A stretch of DNA of 44,915 bases from Bacillota bacterium. GTDB lineage: Bacteria > Bacillota > Sulfobacillia > Sulfobacillales > Sulfobacillaceae. The position numbers and the translations under genes were made by a program. Positions 24,731-33,952 of the stretch are shown here, piece after piece. The notes below the pieces were generated by a model, which saw only the letters and a list, made by a program, of their open reading frames with translations, did no database searches and was not told the origin of the DNA. The stretch is from assembly GCA_021806205.1 (NCBI GenBank), contig JAJZXX010000162.1, positions 1 through 44,915 of the forward strand, in the 5' to 3' direction. Positions within the stretch are counted from its first letter, which is position 1, and each line of letters begins with the position of its first letter.

Positions 24731-25532
24731 GTCTAGGCTATTGTCGGTGATAGAGCGCTTCGAGTCAGCTGTCGTAGCCTATTCTGGTGGAGTCGATTCA
24801 ACGGTGGTGGCAGCGGCGGCCCATCGGGTGCTCGGGGATGGGCGCATGCAGGCGGTCATTGGTGTTTCCCCCAGCGTCGCTCGCAGCGAAGTTGAGGCGG
24901 CGTTTAGAGTAGCTCGCGTCGCAGGCTTCCCCATTCGGACGGTCGCAACCAATGAACTGTCGGATACTCGCTACGTGGCCAACGAGCCTTCGCGCTGCTA
25001 TTTTTGTAAATCCGAGCTGTACTCTGTCCTCGATCGGGTGCGTCAAGCATGCTCATTTGAGGTGGTCATGGATGGGTTCAACCGTGACGATGTCGGAGAT
25101 TTTCGACCGGGCGCCAAGGCCGGTCAGGAACATCGGGTCGTCAGCCCGCTGAAGGAGGCGGGGCTTGGCAAGGAGGCGGTTCGTGCGGTGGCACGCAAAT
25201 GGAGGCTGCCTAATGCGGAGAAGCCAGCCTCCCCCTGTTTGGCGTCGCGCATTCCCTACCACACTCGGGTAACGGTCACGGACCTAAAACAGGTTGAAGA
25301 AGCCGAGGCCGCTCTCCATCGATTGGGCCTCACCGAGGTTCGCGTCCGACATCATGATAGTGTGGCGCGCATCGAAGTTCCGGCCAATAAAATCGCGATG
25401 GTGGTTGAGAATCGCGAAGCCATCGTCGACGCCGTGAAGAAGGCCGGATACCAATTTGCCACGGTGGATCTAGCCGGGCTAAAATCCGGGGGCTTCAACA
25501 CCTTTTTGAACGAGAAGATGTTGCTCCAATAA
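24708..25532 (+). CDS. larE: LarE, sulfur transferase for nickel-pincer cofactor
   Basis: A 274-residue PP-loop ATP pyrophosphatase that adenylates and thiolates the dicarboxylated pyridinium nucleotide. The PP-loop is SGGVDS at residues 26-31. Cysteines at 97 and 100 (RCYFC) and at 177 (ASPCLASRIPY) are present; the last corresponds to the sacrificial Cys176 of L. plantarum LarE. Three cysteines in this pattern are also what [4Fe-4S]-dependent LarE proteins such as that of Thermotoga use, so this enzyme may be of the catalytic cluster type (inference). ATG 24708 overlaps larC2; ATG 24720 behind GGGAGGAA is an equally good start. Confidence 0.9.
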   Translation: MREEMDAESRLLSVIERFESAVVAYSGGVDSTVVAAAAHRVLGDGRMQAVIGVSPSVARSEVEAAFRVARVAGFPIRTVATNELSDTRYVANEPSRCYFCKSELYSVLDRVRQACSFEVVMDGFNRDDVGDFRPGAKAGQEHRVVSPLKEAGLGKEAVRAVARKWRLPNAEKPASPCLASRIPYHTRVTVTDLKQVEEAEAALHRLGLTEVRVRHHDSVARIEVPANKIAMVVENREAIVDAVKKAGYQFATVDLAGLKSGGFNTFLNEKMLLQ

Positions 25533-25587
25533 CCCGCAGAAGCCCAGTTGGCCGGAAGTTTACAAAACGATGTTGGAGGATGATGAA

Positions 25588-26523
25588 ATGGATTCGCCAG
25601 CTGAAAAAGCGCTTAGAGGAATAGGACTACCCACTGAGGATACACGGGCAAACGAAAGCGAGGTTCGATTTCGGGACGGCGGTTGGTTTCGATTCGAAAT
25701 TCCCAGCGTTGAAGGTCCAGGAGTATTTCAAGCGGTGGTTGAAGAAGCCAAGCGGTTGGACGTGCCCCTTCACCGAATTTCTGAGGGCAGTGGCATTCAG
25801 TTGTTGACCGATCAGGAAATTGTGGACATGGCTTGCATCGGTACCCAAGAGCAAATCGAAGTGAGCCTTTTTTTGGGACCCCGGGCAGGATTTGAGATCT
25901 CTGCGATGCAAGCTGCACAAAATGGCGGGGTGGTCAGACCGAGACTTCGCGGCATGGACGCTGTTCGCGCCGCGTTGGACGATGCCTTCCGGGCCTATTC
26001 GCTCGGAATCCGGTCGGTTTTAGTCGCCGATGAAGGAATGCTGTGGCTGCACAAGGAACTGCGGGAGAAAGGCCTATGGCCGAATGATCTTAAAATCAAA
26101 GGGTCTGTGATGATGGGGGCGTCCAACCCCTTGTCCATCGGTCTTTTGGCCAGTCTTGGCTTGGCCACCTATAACTGTCCTACAGATCTAACCATTGAGC
26201 AGTTAGCGACCGTACGCGCGTTCACATCCGTGCCTTTGGACATTTACGTGGAGTCGCCGGACGATGTCGGCGGATTTGTCCGGTATGGGGACATCGAACG
26301 CTTTATCCGCTATGCGGCCCCCGTTTATTTGAAGTTTGGGGTGCGGAATGCCCCGAACATCTATCCGAGCGGGGCCCATTGGGAAGACACGGCGATTCGA
26401 TTGGGAAGAGAACGCGTCCGGCGCGCAAGAATCGCCTGGGAGGCGATCGGGCGCCTTGGGATGGCCAGCCGGATGAGCCCCGTCCCCTGCCGGGCGGAAG
26501 ACTTAGCGATTCCCGTATCCTAA
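25588..26523 (+). CDS. U32-peptidase-like barrel protein of unknown function
   Basis: A 311-residue protein that appears related to the peptidase U32/UbiU-TrhP group. The recognisable stretch is KGSVMMGASNPLSIGLLASLG...NCPTDLTIEQLATVRAF followed by LDIYVESPDDVGG. Characterised members of this group are mostly hydroxylation or RNA-modification factors rather than proteases, and the classical U32 cysteine signature is not visible here. ATG 25588 is used because GGAGG lies eight bases ahead; ATG 25570 precedes that site. It stands between larE and the aldehyde dehydrogenase in the same orientation, so a role in cofactor maturation or the sugar-acid pathway is possible. The family call is moderate. 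Confidence 0.55.
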   Translation: MDSPAEKALRGIGLPTEDTRANESEVRFRDGGWFRFEIPSVEGPGVFQAVVEEAKRLDVPLHRISEGSGIQLLTDQEIVDMACIGTQEQIEVSLFLGPRAGFEISAMQAAQNGGVVRPRLRGMDAVRAALDDAFRAYSLGIRSVLVADEGMLWLHKELREKGLWPNDLKIKGSVMMGASNPLSIGLLASLGLATYNCPTDLTIEQLATVRAFTSVPLDIYVESPDDVGGFVRYGDIERFIRYAAPVYLKFGVRNAPNIYPSGAHWEDTAIRLGRERVRRARIAWEAIGRLGMASRMSPVPCRAEDLAIPVS

Positions 26524-26579
26524 ATTATGATCAGACCACGATTGACGGTAGACTTAGGATGCTAAGGAGGACGATGTAG

Positions 26580-28010
26580 ATGATGCATGCTGCGAACCTT
26601 ATTAACGGTCAGGAAAGGCAGGGCGAGGAAGCCTTAGCGGTATACAATCCTTCCCGCTACGATCACGTCATCGGCACCATTCCCCGGTCATCGGCGGCAG
26701 ACGTAGCGGATGCCGTTGCTGCTGCTGACCAAGCCCGCACGATATGGCGAAACGCTGGCGCTATGGCACGAGGGAACGCGCTGTTTTCGGCTGCCCGTAT
26801 TATTGAAGCGCACCGCGATGAATTGGCGATCCTGGCTGCTACGGAGATGGGAAAACCTATCGGCGAGGCGCGCGGCGAAGCGCTGCGTGCCGCAGCGATT
26901 TTGCGATATTACGCGGGCGAGGGGGCGCGGAGCGTCGGCGAGGTGATTCCGGCTGGGAACCCGAAAACGCTTCAATACACGACACGCGACCCTGTCGGAG
27001 TGATCGCCGTGATTACCCCTTGGAATTTTCCGTTGGCTATCCCCATGTGGAAAATTGCTCCGGCGTTGGCTTACGGCAATACGGTGGTGATTAAGCCAGC
27101 CGAATTGGCATCGCTGTCGGCATATCAGATGCTCGCGTTAATTCTTTCCTGTTTTCCCGAGGGCGTATTGAATGTCGTGATCGGTCGAGGACGCGAGGCT
27201 GGTGAGGCTCTCATTCGCCATCCGCGGGTTGATGCCATTACGTTTACGGGATCGAGCGCCGTGGGAAGTCATATTGCCGAAGTGGCGGCCAGTCGCGGGG
27301 TGAAATATCAACTCGAAATGGGGGGCAAGAATCCCGTTATCGTAGCGGAGGATGCGGATCTGGCATCGGCCGTAGAGCTCACGGTATCCGGTGCCATGCG
27401 TTCGGCGGGACAGAAGTGCACGGCCACCTCGCGCGTCATCGTGATGTCAAGCGTTCACAGCGTGTTTCGTGATGCCCTGGTCGAGCGCGTACGGCAACTC
27501 AAAACGGGCGACCCACTCGATGCGGAAACCTATCTCGGGCCCGTCGTATCGGCGTCGCAAAAGGAAAGCGTCATGTCGTTTGTTGAAGACGCCAAACGAT
27601 CAGGCGGTCGACTTCTTATTGGCGGGAACTTGCCAGACCTTCCGGGGCATTTTGTTCTGCCTACCATTTTTGACGACGTCAGTGCTGACGCGCCGATTGC
27701 CCAAGAAGAGGTGTTCGGGCCGGTGGTAGCGATTGTGTCTGCGGCCAGCCTCGATGAAGCGATTGCCGTGGCTAATTCGGTGCGGTACGGATTGAGTGCA
27801 TCCGTATTCACCAAGAGTTTGTCGACCGCGCTTGAGGTGGTGGATCGCCTCGACGCGGGGATGGTGCGTGTCAACGAAGAGACAGCCGGCGTGGAATATC
27901 AGGCGCCCTTCGGCGGAAAAAAGGAATCGAGCTCCCATTCCCGCGAGCAGGGGCGGGCGGCCATCGAATTCTTTACGGAAACCAAAACGGTCGCGATTCG
28001 AAGCGTTTGA
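26580..28010 (+). CDS. NAD(P)-dependent aldehyde dehydrogenase, probably 2-oxoglutarate semialdehyde type
   Basis: A 476-residue ALDH-superfamily enzyme of standard length. [27 protein letters not shown] with general base E246, and [10 protein letters not shown] with nucleophile C280 are all intact, as is the C-terminal [10 protein letters not shown]. Together with the XylX/AraX-like domain at 20191 it would complete a Weimberg-type route by oxidising 2-oxoglutarate semialdehyde to 2-oxoglutarate. Succinate semialdehyde or lactaldehyde are alternative substrates. ATG 26580 follows AAGGAGG at a 9-base spacing; the FAH gene starts 24 bases after its stop. Confidence 0.87.
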   Translation: MMHAANLINGQERQGEEALAVYNPSRYDHVIGTIPRSSAADVADAVAAADQARTIWRNAGAMARGNALFSAARIIEAHRDELAILAATEMGKPIGEARGEALRAAAILRYYAGEGARSVGEVIPAGNPKTLQYTTRDPVGVIAVITPWNFPLAIPMWKIAPALAYGNTVVIKPAELASLSAYQMLALILSCFPEGVLNVVIGRGREAGEALIRHPRVDAITFTGSSAVGSHIAEVAASRGVKYQLEMGGKNPVIVAEDADLASAVELTVSGAMRSAGQKCTATSRVIVMSSVHSVFRDALVERVRQLKTGDPLDAETYLGPVVSASQKESVMSFVEDAKRSGGRLLIGGNLPDLPGHFVLPTIFDDVSADAPIAQEEVFGPVVAIVSAASLDEAIAVANSVRYGLSASVFTKSLSTALEVVDRLDAGMVRVNEETAGVEYQAPFGGKKESSSHSREQGRAAIEFFTETKTVAIRSV

Positions 28011-28034
28011 GGACACGAAGTGGAGGTAACTTAG

Positions 28035-28910
28035 GTGAAGATCATAAACGGTATCTACGGCAATGGAGATGAACTGGCGATTGAGACGAACAACGGAATC
28101 TTTCGCGTTTCGTCGCTAGCCAAGGCAGCCGCATCGACCCGACACATTTCCATGGACAGTCTATTGACAGAGGGGCGCGAGGCTCTTGATGAGCTTCGGT
28201 CATGGATTGAGCGAGCTCAGAGATCCGGAGTTGAGCCGGATGGATCCCCTAAGGCATGGCTCTCGCCCGTCGCCAGCCCCGGGAAAATTATTTGCGTAGG
28301 GCTCAACTATCGTCCTCATGTCGAGGAATCAGGGCTTGAGCTTCCAAAAACCCCTGTCTTGTTCAGCAAATTTACGACTTCATTGGTGGGGCAAGGGGCT
28401 ACGGTCTCTGCTCCTATCGGGGCTCGCGAGTTCGATTATGAGGCGGAGCTCGTGGCAGTGATAGGGCAGACCTGTTCGAAAGTCAATGAAGACGATGCCC
28501 TAGACTACGTGTTGGGGTATTGCAACGGCAATGATCTCTCCGCCCGAGACCTGCAGTTTCGTACGGCACAGTGGCTACTGGGCAAGGCTTGTGACGGATT
28601 CGGGCCCATGGGTCCATACCTAGTCACATCGGACGAGGTTCCCGATCCGACCCACCTTTCCATTGAAGGACGCCGAAATGGCATCGTGGTTCAACAGGCA
28701 AACACTGCAGACATGATCTTCTCAGTCCCGTATCTCATCTCCTACATTTCGCAGTTTATGACCTTGACGCCGGGCGACGTAATCTTTACCGGCACGCCGG
28801 ATGGTGTGATATTGGGATACCCGGAGTCCCAACGCGAGTGGTTGCGGTCCGGTGAAACATTCACCGTCGCCATTGAGGGATTAGGCGAACTGATTACGCA
28901 CATTGGTTGA
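28035..28910 (+). CDS. FAH-family hydrolase (acylpyruvase / 2,4-diketo-3-deoxy-fuconate hydrolase-like)
   Basis: A 291-residue fumarylacetoacetase-fold enzyme of the usual acylpyruvase layout. After a ~65-residue N-terminal domain come PGKIICVGLNYRPHVEESG, the metal ligands in FDYEAELVAVIG, GYCNGNDLSARDLQ, GFGPMGPYLVTSDEV and LTPGDVIFTGTPDGV. This is the arrangement of enzymes that split 2,4-diketo acids, including the fucose-pathway hydrolase giving pyruvate and L-lactate. Its presence with fucD and SDRs supports that pathway. Start GTG 28035 follows GGAGGTAAC. Confidence 0.85.
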   Translation: MKIINGIYGNGDELAIETNNGIFRVSSLAKAAASTRHISMDSLLTEGREALDELRSWIERAQRSGVEPDGSPKAWLSPVASPGKIICVGLNYRPHVEESGLELPKTPVLFSKFTTSLVGQGATVSAPIGAREFDYEAELVAVIGQTCSKVNEDDALDYVLGYCNGNDLSARDLQFRTAQWLLGKACDGFGPMGPYLVTSDEVPDPTHLSIEGRRNGIVVQQANTADMIFSVPYLISYISQFMTLTPGDVIFTGTPDGVILGYPESQREWLRSGETFTVAIEGLGELITHIG

Positions 28911-28949
28911 TGGGAATTTATGGCTCATGCGTCGCCATGATTCACGCAT

Positions 28950-29270
28950 ATGCACCCCTACAAAATGAGGCACTGTTCGACGGGGGTGCCGCCCAGTGGC
29001 AATTTTCTTGCGGTCGAGACAGGAACGCTGATGCTGATTACCAACCAGGGGAATGCCGATTTGGTTGTGCTGCCTCCGGCTCATCTGGTGATGCTGCGGG
29101 CCGATGATGTGGTTGCTACTGTCGCTGCTGGATTGCGCAGGGTTCCTCAGCCGGACCTGCCGCCGTTGATCAAGATCGTGACGGGACCGAGTATGACCGC
29201 TGATATTGAGGGAACGTTGGTGACCGGCGTGCACGGACCGGGCCGAGTGGGTGTCGTTGTGTGGGGATAA
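28950..29270 (+). pseudogene. lutC: 5'-truncated LutC (LUD-domain) remnant
   Basis: About 90 codons match the C-terminal half of LutC/YkgG, a subunit of the L-lactate oxidising LutABC system: ETGTLMLITNQGNADLVVLPPAHLVML, then TGPSMTADIEGTLVTGVHGP. LutC is normally over 200 residues, and nothing like its N-terminal half is found upstream, where the FAH gene ends at 28910. The open frame begins with an ATG at 28950, but there is no good ribosome site and the first 15 residues do not resemble the family. It probably marks a lost lactate-utilisation gene; a short expressed product cannot be ruled out. Confidence 0.7.
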
Positions 29271-29329
29271 CACGTCAGGGAGAGGAACAGCACGACGAGG
29301 CAACAATACGGACGAAAGAGGGTAAAAGG

Positions 29330-30085
29330 ATGGGCCAAGGGCTAACAGGACAGTGGGCAATTGTCACCGGGGCCACATCGGGAATTGGCCGCGCAGCCGC
29401 TCTGCAATTAGCGGAACGCGGGGCCAATGTGGCTATCCACTATCACTCCCATCGCGATGCAGCAGAGGAGGTCATGTCGGAAATCCGGTCGATGGGACGA
29501 GAAACCCGGGCGGCGCAGGGGGATTTCTGCCAGCAGGACGACGTGTATCGGGCCATCCGGGAATTGATCGGGGAGCATCCTCTAGATATCCTGGTCAATA
29601 ATGCTGGAACCTTGATTCAACGGTACACTTTGGACGAGATGCCTCTTCGCCATTGGGACGACACGATAGCGCTGAATCTATCGAGTGCGTTTTGGGCGGT
29701 GCGCGCGGCACTGCCGTCATTGGCGGAGGGAGCTCGGATCATCAATGTCTCGTCGATAGCGGCCCAAAATGGCGGCGGGCCGGGGGCGTTCGCGTATGGG
29801 GCGGCCAAGGGTGGACTCATCTCACTGACCCGCGGTCTGGCAAAGCAGCTGGCTGACCGGGGCATTCGCGTCAACGCCGTGGCACCAGGAACTATTGACA
29901 CGCCGTTTCACGCGCAATATTCGTCGCCTGCGACGCTGGCCGATGTAGCGCGGCGGGTTCCGCTCAAACGGCTGGGCACGTCCGAAGAGTGTGCTCGTGT
30001 CATTGTGTTTTTGGCGGGCGAAGAATCCGCATACATGACGGGTGAGGTTATCACGGTGCATGGTGGACAAGGATTGGTATGGTAA
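29330..30085 (+). CDS. Short-chain dehydrogenase/reductase (FabG/glucose dehydrogenase-like)
   Basis: A 251-residue classical SDR with TGATSGIG, NNAGTL, catalytic S in NVSSIAAQNG, Y and K in AYGAAKGG, NAVAPGTIDTPFH and the terminal HGGQGLVW. ATG 29330 is preferred (GAGGGTAAAAGG just upstream); the longer frame from 29261 overlaps the lutC remnant. It is the last intact enzyme gene of the island. It could oxidise the sugar at C1 or a 2-keto-3-deoxy acid; the sequence does not decide. Confidence 0.82.
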   Translation: MGQGLTGQWAIVTGATSGIGRAAALQLAERGANVAIHYHSHRDAAEEVMSEIRSMGRETRAAQGDFCQQDDVYRAIRELIGEHPLDILVNNAGTLIQRYTLDEMPLRHWDDTIALNLSSAFWAVRAALPSLAEGARIINVSSIAAQNGGGPGAFAYGAAKGGLISLTRGLAKQLADRGIRVNAVAPGTIDTPFHAQYSSPATLADVARRVPLKRLGTSEECARVIVFLAGEESAYMTGEVITVHGGQGLVW

Positions 30086-30149
30086 GAGGGTGTCTTTTGG
30101 CTTCGGACACCTGAACTTCAGTGTTGTTCAGATAGACAAAAGGGCAACG

Positions 30150-30702
30150 ATGGATTTAACGGACTTCATTCGCGAGGCCGGGCAAGGTCGGTTGGTTGCG
30201 GTGATCCGTGCCTCATCGGCCAACGATGGCTTGGAGCGCTCCGAGCGGGTGTTGGATGCAGGGGTGGGTTTGTTGGAGATTGCATTGGACCGCCGCATGC
30301 GGTGCAGGTGATTGTCGCGGTGTAGAGTCGGGCGGACGTCATCGGTGCGGGAACCATATTGATCCAGGATGCGGCTGAAAAGGCTATGCCGGTAGGGGCG
30401 GAGTTTGTCCCTGGCGCCGAATTTTTCTCTGGTGGTGCAGGGTGCCAGCCAATCGCATTCGGTGGCTTATATTCCCGAGGGGTTCACACCTCAGGATGTC
30501 GCTGTGGCGTGTGGGGCCGGGTTAACAACATTGAAGCTGTTTCCCGCGGCCAGTGGCGGAGTCGGTCATTTAAGGGCTGTCGGTGAACCGTTTCCTGGAC
30601 TGCAATGGGGTTCCTTCTGGCGGAGTGAGTTGGGACACGGTCGGGGACTGGCTGCAAGCTGACGCCGCTGCGGCTAGCTTCCGAGGGGACAGATTGGTAT
30701 GA
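30150..30702 (+). pseudogene. eda: Decayed KDPG/KDG aldolase (eda)
   Basis: Pieces of a 2-keto-3-deoxy-6-phosphogluconate aldolase are spread over two frames. The start is MDLTDFIREAGQGRLVAVIRASS (ATG 30150) and GLLEIAL, then the frame is lost. ADVIGAGTILIQDAAEKAM follows in another frame after an in-frame TAG. YIPEGFTPQDVAVACGAGLTTLKLFPAA returns to the first frame, and PSGGVSWDTVGDWLQA with the stop (overlapping the next ATG as ATGA) is again shifted. The Schiff-base lysine motif LKLFPA survives but no continuous product is possible. The enzyme would have split KDPG to pyruvate and glyceraldehyde-3-phosphate. Confidence 0.8.
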
Positions 30703-31632
30703 ATGGCATATTGACCATGGGTGAAGTCATGGGGCTCTTTTTGTCGGACCAGGTCGGACGGATTACTCCGGGGAGTCTTATGAGGACGAGTGTGGCAGGA
30801 TCTGAGTTCAATGTCGCAGCGGCGCTTTCTCGTCTCCAAGTCCCTACATCCTGTGCGGGCACCGTGGGGAATGACCTGGTGGGTCCTATGGTCCGCAATG
30901 TATTGCAGGGGGAAGGCGTGGATGATGTGCGCTTTCTTGAGATGCTTTCGGGTTATCGCATGGGTTTCATGATTAAAGAGCGATATGGGCAGCGGGAGCC
31001 TCGGGTCCACTACTATCGGCGACATACGGCGATGCACCAACGGGCGGTGCCAGCCGGGATGGCGGCAGCGGTGGGTGAAGGGTGGGTTCATCTGTCCGGT
31101 ATTACCTTGATGATCGACGATAATTTGCGGCATCGAATTGAGAAAGGGCTAACCGGGTGGACGGAGCAACAGTCGGGCTCTTTGTCTATCGACCTCAATG
31201 TGCGACGTCGCTTGGGCCATGGCGCAGCGGAAACAGAATGTGTCCGGGACGGTATTGCGTTCCGGGGAGATCTTGTGGATCTGTGGGACACGGACGAGGT
31301 TTCTCTGTTGGTCGAGAACGGCACGTTCAAACCCGATCACGTGGTCATTGTGACAGACGGCCCCCGCGGGTCGTGGCTCTCTATCAAGGGCGCGAGAGAA
31401 TTGTCACGGTGCCAGTCTAGCCCGTCCCGCGCGTGGTTGACGTGGTCGGCGCCGGGGACGGCTTTGTGGCGGGGGTGCTGGCCGGTGGATTCACAGGGTG
31501 GGATTGGCACCAGTCATTGAGGCGGGGATCAATCGTCGGGGTTTCACGGTGTCGCACCCGGGGGATTGGGAGGGGTGCCCTCTCTGGTACGAGGCGATGG
31601 CTGTTCTGGAGGGGAAATGGGTCGACCGCTGA
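30699..31632 (+). pseudogene. kdgK: Frameshifted 2-keto-3-deoxygluconate kinase (PfkB family)
   Basis: The first ~230 codons from ATG 30699 read as an uninterrupted PfkB-type kinase close to KDG kinases (ILTMGEVMGLFLSDQVG, VAGSEFNVAAALSRLQ, SIDLNVRRRLG, VIVTDGPRGSWLS). Two frameshifts follow. The catalytic anion-hole segment VVDVVGAGDGFVAGVLAGG lies in the frame of 31433, and the C-terminal VSHPGDWEGCPLWYEAM in the third frame, ending with TGA 31630-31632. Without GAGDGF in frame the product cannot be active. It overlaps the eda pseudogene by four bases, so the pair formed one operon. Confidence 0.82.
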
Positions 31633-32880
31633 TGGTCCGACCGTGAAGATGTGGATCACCCCGAACCGCGCCCATGGCTGGAACCCGCATTTAATGCCCA
31701 TGATACTCGCGGCTGCGATCGGATGCACCTGATGCAACTCGCTTATCGATTTAGCGGCGTCAGAGCTGGCCGTGTATCACGTGGTCCTCGCCGTACACGC
31801 CGAAGGGTCGGTCGAGGCGGAACGGATGACGATCCGGAGGTCGTTGAGCTGGCAATCGTGGATGAAGTGGTACTGAGATGTGTCGGTCAAGTCGGCCGAG
31901 AGGCATACATCGCGCGGATGCCTTCAAATGCGAATTCGCCAACTTCGTACCAAATTCTGGCGAGATTCCGCAGCCACTTACCGTTTGTCTGATCCTTATC
32001 CGATCGCCGCAACAAGACTGCGTTAATGTCAAAAAAATTGGCTCCAATTTACGACTAGTGGGAAATGGAGAATGTTGATCAAAATACAGCGCGGCGGATC
32101 CCTCGGCCTTGAGACTGGGCGTAGTACCCGTCTTCGGGGATCCACGACCGAACGGTGGAGGAGTCGGGTGTGTATTCTAAATGCATATCTTGTGGCCGAG
32201 GTGAACGATGCGCCCGGACGATTCGGTAGACCACGTTGGGGCCCTAGCGGGCATTGGCTGTGGATTACTGGACGACGGCGCTAGATGGCCTCCTAGAATG
32301 GTAACGCCTTTGGAGCAACTCACTTCTGACGATGTGGTCGATGGGTTGTTCGCGTCGTCGCAACAACGGCGTTTAACCCGCGTACGGTGGAGCGAAGGCG
32401 AGCGAACCTCCACCTCGTTTTAACGTATGCTCTGAAGCAGGGATGAATTGGCACTTCGCGAATCCAAAGATCGCCCATAGTCCATCCGCATCGGTCGGTA
32501 TTGTGTATTTGAGTAATCAGCTCATGCGATCTATCCAACGCGGGTTCCCTTACTAATAGCCCAGGTCATGCCGATAACCGCTCGATGTGAACATTCCGAC
32601 CCTGAAACGGCGACATCCCAGTGTTTCCGACGAAGCTACCCGGTATCTTTCATGCCTGTAGTAGCTTCGTGGCACGCGGAGCGTTCGGTATCTAACGCTG
32701 AGAACGCCCTTTTGCAGACAAAAAGGCCGGTTAACGGTAGCGCGGATCCTTGGCTATCGCCAGCCCTGCCGGTAACCATTCAATATGAACGTCGTTCGCC
32801 CATGCCTTGATGAGCCTCCATGACGGGCTATGCCTTTGGATACCTGTTGAAGCGATTGAAATGAGGTTTCGTGATTGTTA
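31633..32880. other. Gene-poor stretch between island and oxidase operon
   Basis: No reading frame in this ~1.25-kb stretch resembles a known family and none has a convincing start. It contains a perfect 10-base inverted repeat ACGAAGCTAC/GTAGCTTCGT (32630-32639 and 32661-32670) with a 21-base centre. It also holds an imperfect direct repeat of about 27 bases (near 32568-32596 and 32766-32793, both reading GCCGRTAACC..TC.AT.TGAAC). These look like debris of repeated or mobile DNA at the decayed end of the island. Confidence 0.5.
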
Positions 32881-32905
32881 TACTGCGAGTCAAGTAATGT
32901 AACGA

Positions 32906-32933
32906 TTGCAGCTTTGAAAAAGTTGCGTAGAAT
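32906..32933 (+). promoter_or_regulatory. Candidate sigma-A promoter for qoxABCD
   Basis: TTGCAG (32906-32911) and TAGAAT (32928-32933) are separated by 16 bases in a markedly AT-rich stretch, about 60 bases upstream of qoxA and its TAGGAGG ribosome site. Several other near-matches occur in the same AT-rich segment, so the exact position is uncertain. Confidence 0.45.
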
Positions 32934-32994
32934 TATATAGCAATTTTAAAGCGTCGCATTATCGGTATTTCCTGAGGATTTAGGAGGCGTTCGC

Positions 32995-33921
32995 ATGTCT
33001 TTCAAGGGGTTGAGGAAACCCTACCGCTCCCTGGCGTTGGCTGCAGTGGCTGCAGGCGTAGTGTCTACGGGTTGCGGCCAGCAATATGTGGTGTTGCATC
33101 CGGTGGGTCCAGTTGGTGAACAAGAACTCCACTTAATGATTTTGGCGGCTATAGCCATGGCGGTTGTCATAGTTGCGGTCTTCACCCTCTACTTTTATGC
33201 GGTGGCCCGCTTTCGTGATAAGCCAGGAAACGCCGCCCCATATCGCCCTGAATGGCATGGCCATAAGCTTTTGGAGACCTTGTGGTGGATTATTCCCGTC
33301 GTTCTGCTTACGGTGATTGCTATCCCCACGGTGCAGGTGACTTACGCGCTCGACCGTCTTCCCAAGGGTAAGAACCCGGTGGTCATCGATGTGACGTCGT
33401 TAACCTGGAAGTGGCTGTTTGAATACCCTGGTCAACATATCGCTACCGTTAACTATTTGGAAATCCCTACGGGAAAACCGGTGCTTTTCGAACTCACAGC
33501 AAACTCGCCGATGAATACGCTGTGGATTCCTCAATTGGGGGGTATGGAATACACCATGCCCAACCGGGTGTTGCCGCTGTGGCTTCAGGCGGACAAGCCA
33601 GGCATGTACTGGGGCGACAGTGGCCAGTATTCCGGGACTGGATTTGAAAAGATGTTTTTCAAGGTGAAGGCGGTGTCACCGAAGGCTTTTGCCGTTTGGG
33701 CCTCCAAAACTCATGCTACGGCAACGCCCTTAACATTGGCCAGTTACCACCAATTGCTGAAGCATGACACAATGGGCCAGGCGTTGTACGGGTCCTATCC
33801 GAAAGATACCTTCCCCAGTATAGCCAGTGGATTTACGCTGAACGGCCAAGGGATGTACATGACGATGCACGGTCCCCACGGCAGCATTAAATACCTGCCG
33901 ATGTCGGCCACGCAAAAATAG
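32995..33921 (+). CDS. qoxA: Quinol oxidase subunit II (CuA-less)
   Basis: A 308-residue subunit II of an aa3/bo-type haem-copper oxidase. The N-terminus is a lipoprotein signal with a plausible lipobox ending STGC (Cys at about residue 27). Two membrane helices follow (IAMAVVIVAVFTLYFYAV and TLWWIIPVVLLTVIAIPT), then the cupredoxin domain. The Cys and His ligands of CuA are absent: the place of CSEICG reads WGDSGQYSGTGF. That makes it a quinol- rather than cytochrome c-oxidising enzyme, as in the QoxA group. Start ATG 32995 with TAGGAGG upstream. Confidence 0.9.
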   Translation: MSFKGLRKPYRSLALAAVAAGVVSTGCGQQYVVLHPVGPVGEQELHLMILAAIAMAVVIVAVFTLYFYAVARFRDKPGNAAPYRPEWHGHKLLETLWWIIPVVLLTVIAIPTVQVTYALDRLPKGKNPVVIDVTSLTWKWLFEYPGQHIATVNYLEIPTGKPVLFELTANSPMNTLWIPQLGGMEYTMPNRVLPLWLQADKPGMYWGDSGQYSGTGFEKMFFKVKAVSPKAFAVWASKTHATATPLTLASYHQLLKHDTMGQALYGSYPKDTFPSIASGFTLNGQGMYMTMHGPHGSIKYLPMSATQK

Positions 33922-33952
33922 AAATGGGTAACCAGCGGAAAGGTGGCCTCAC

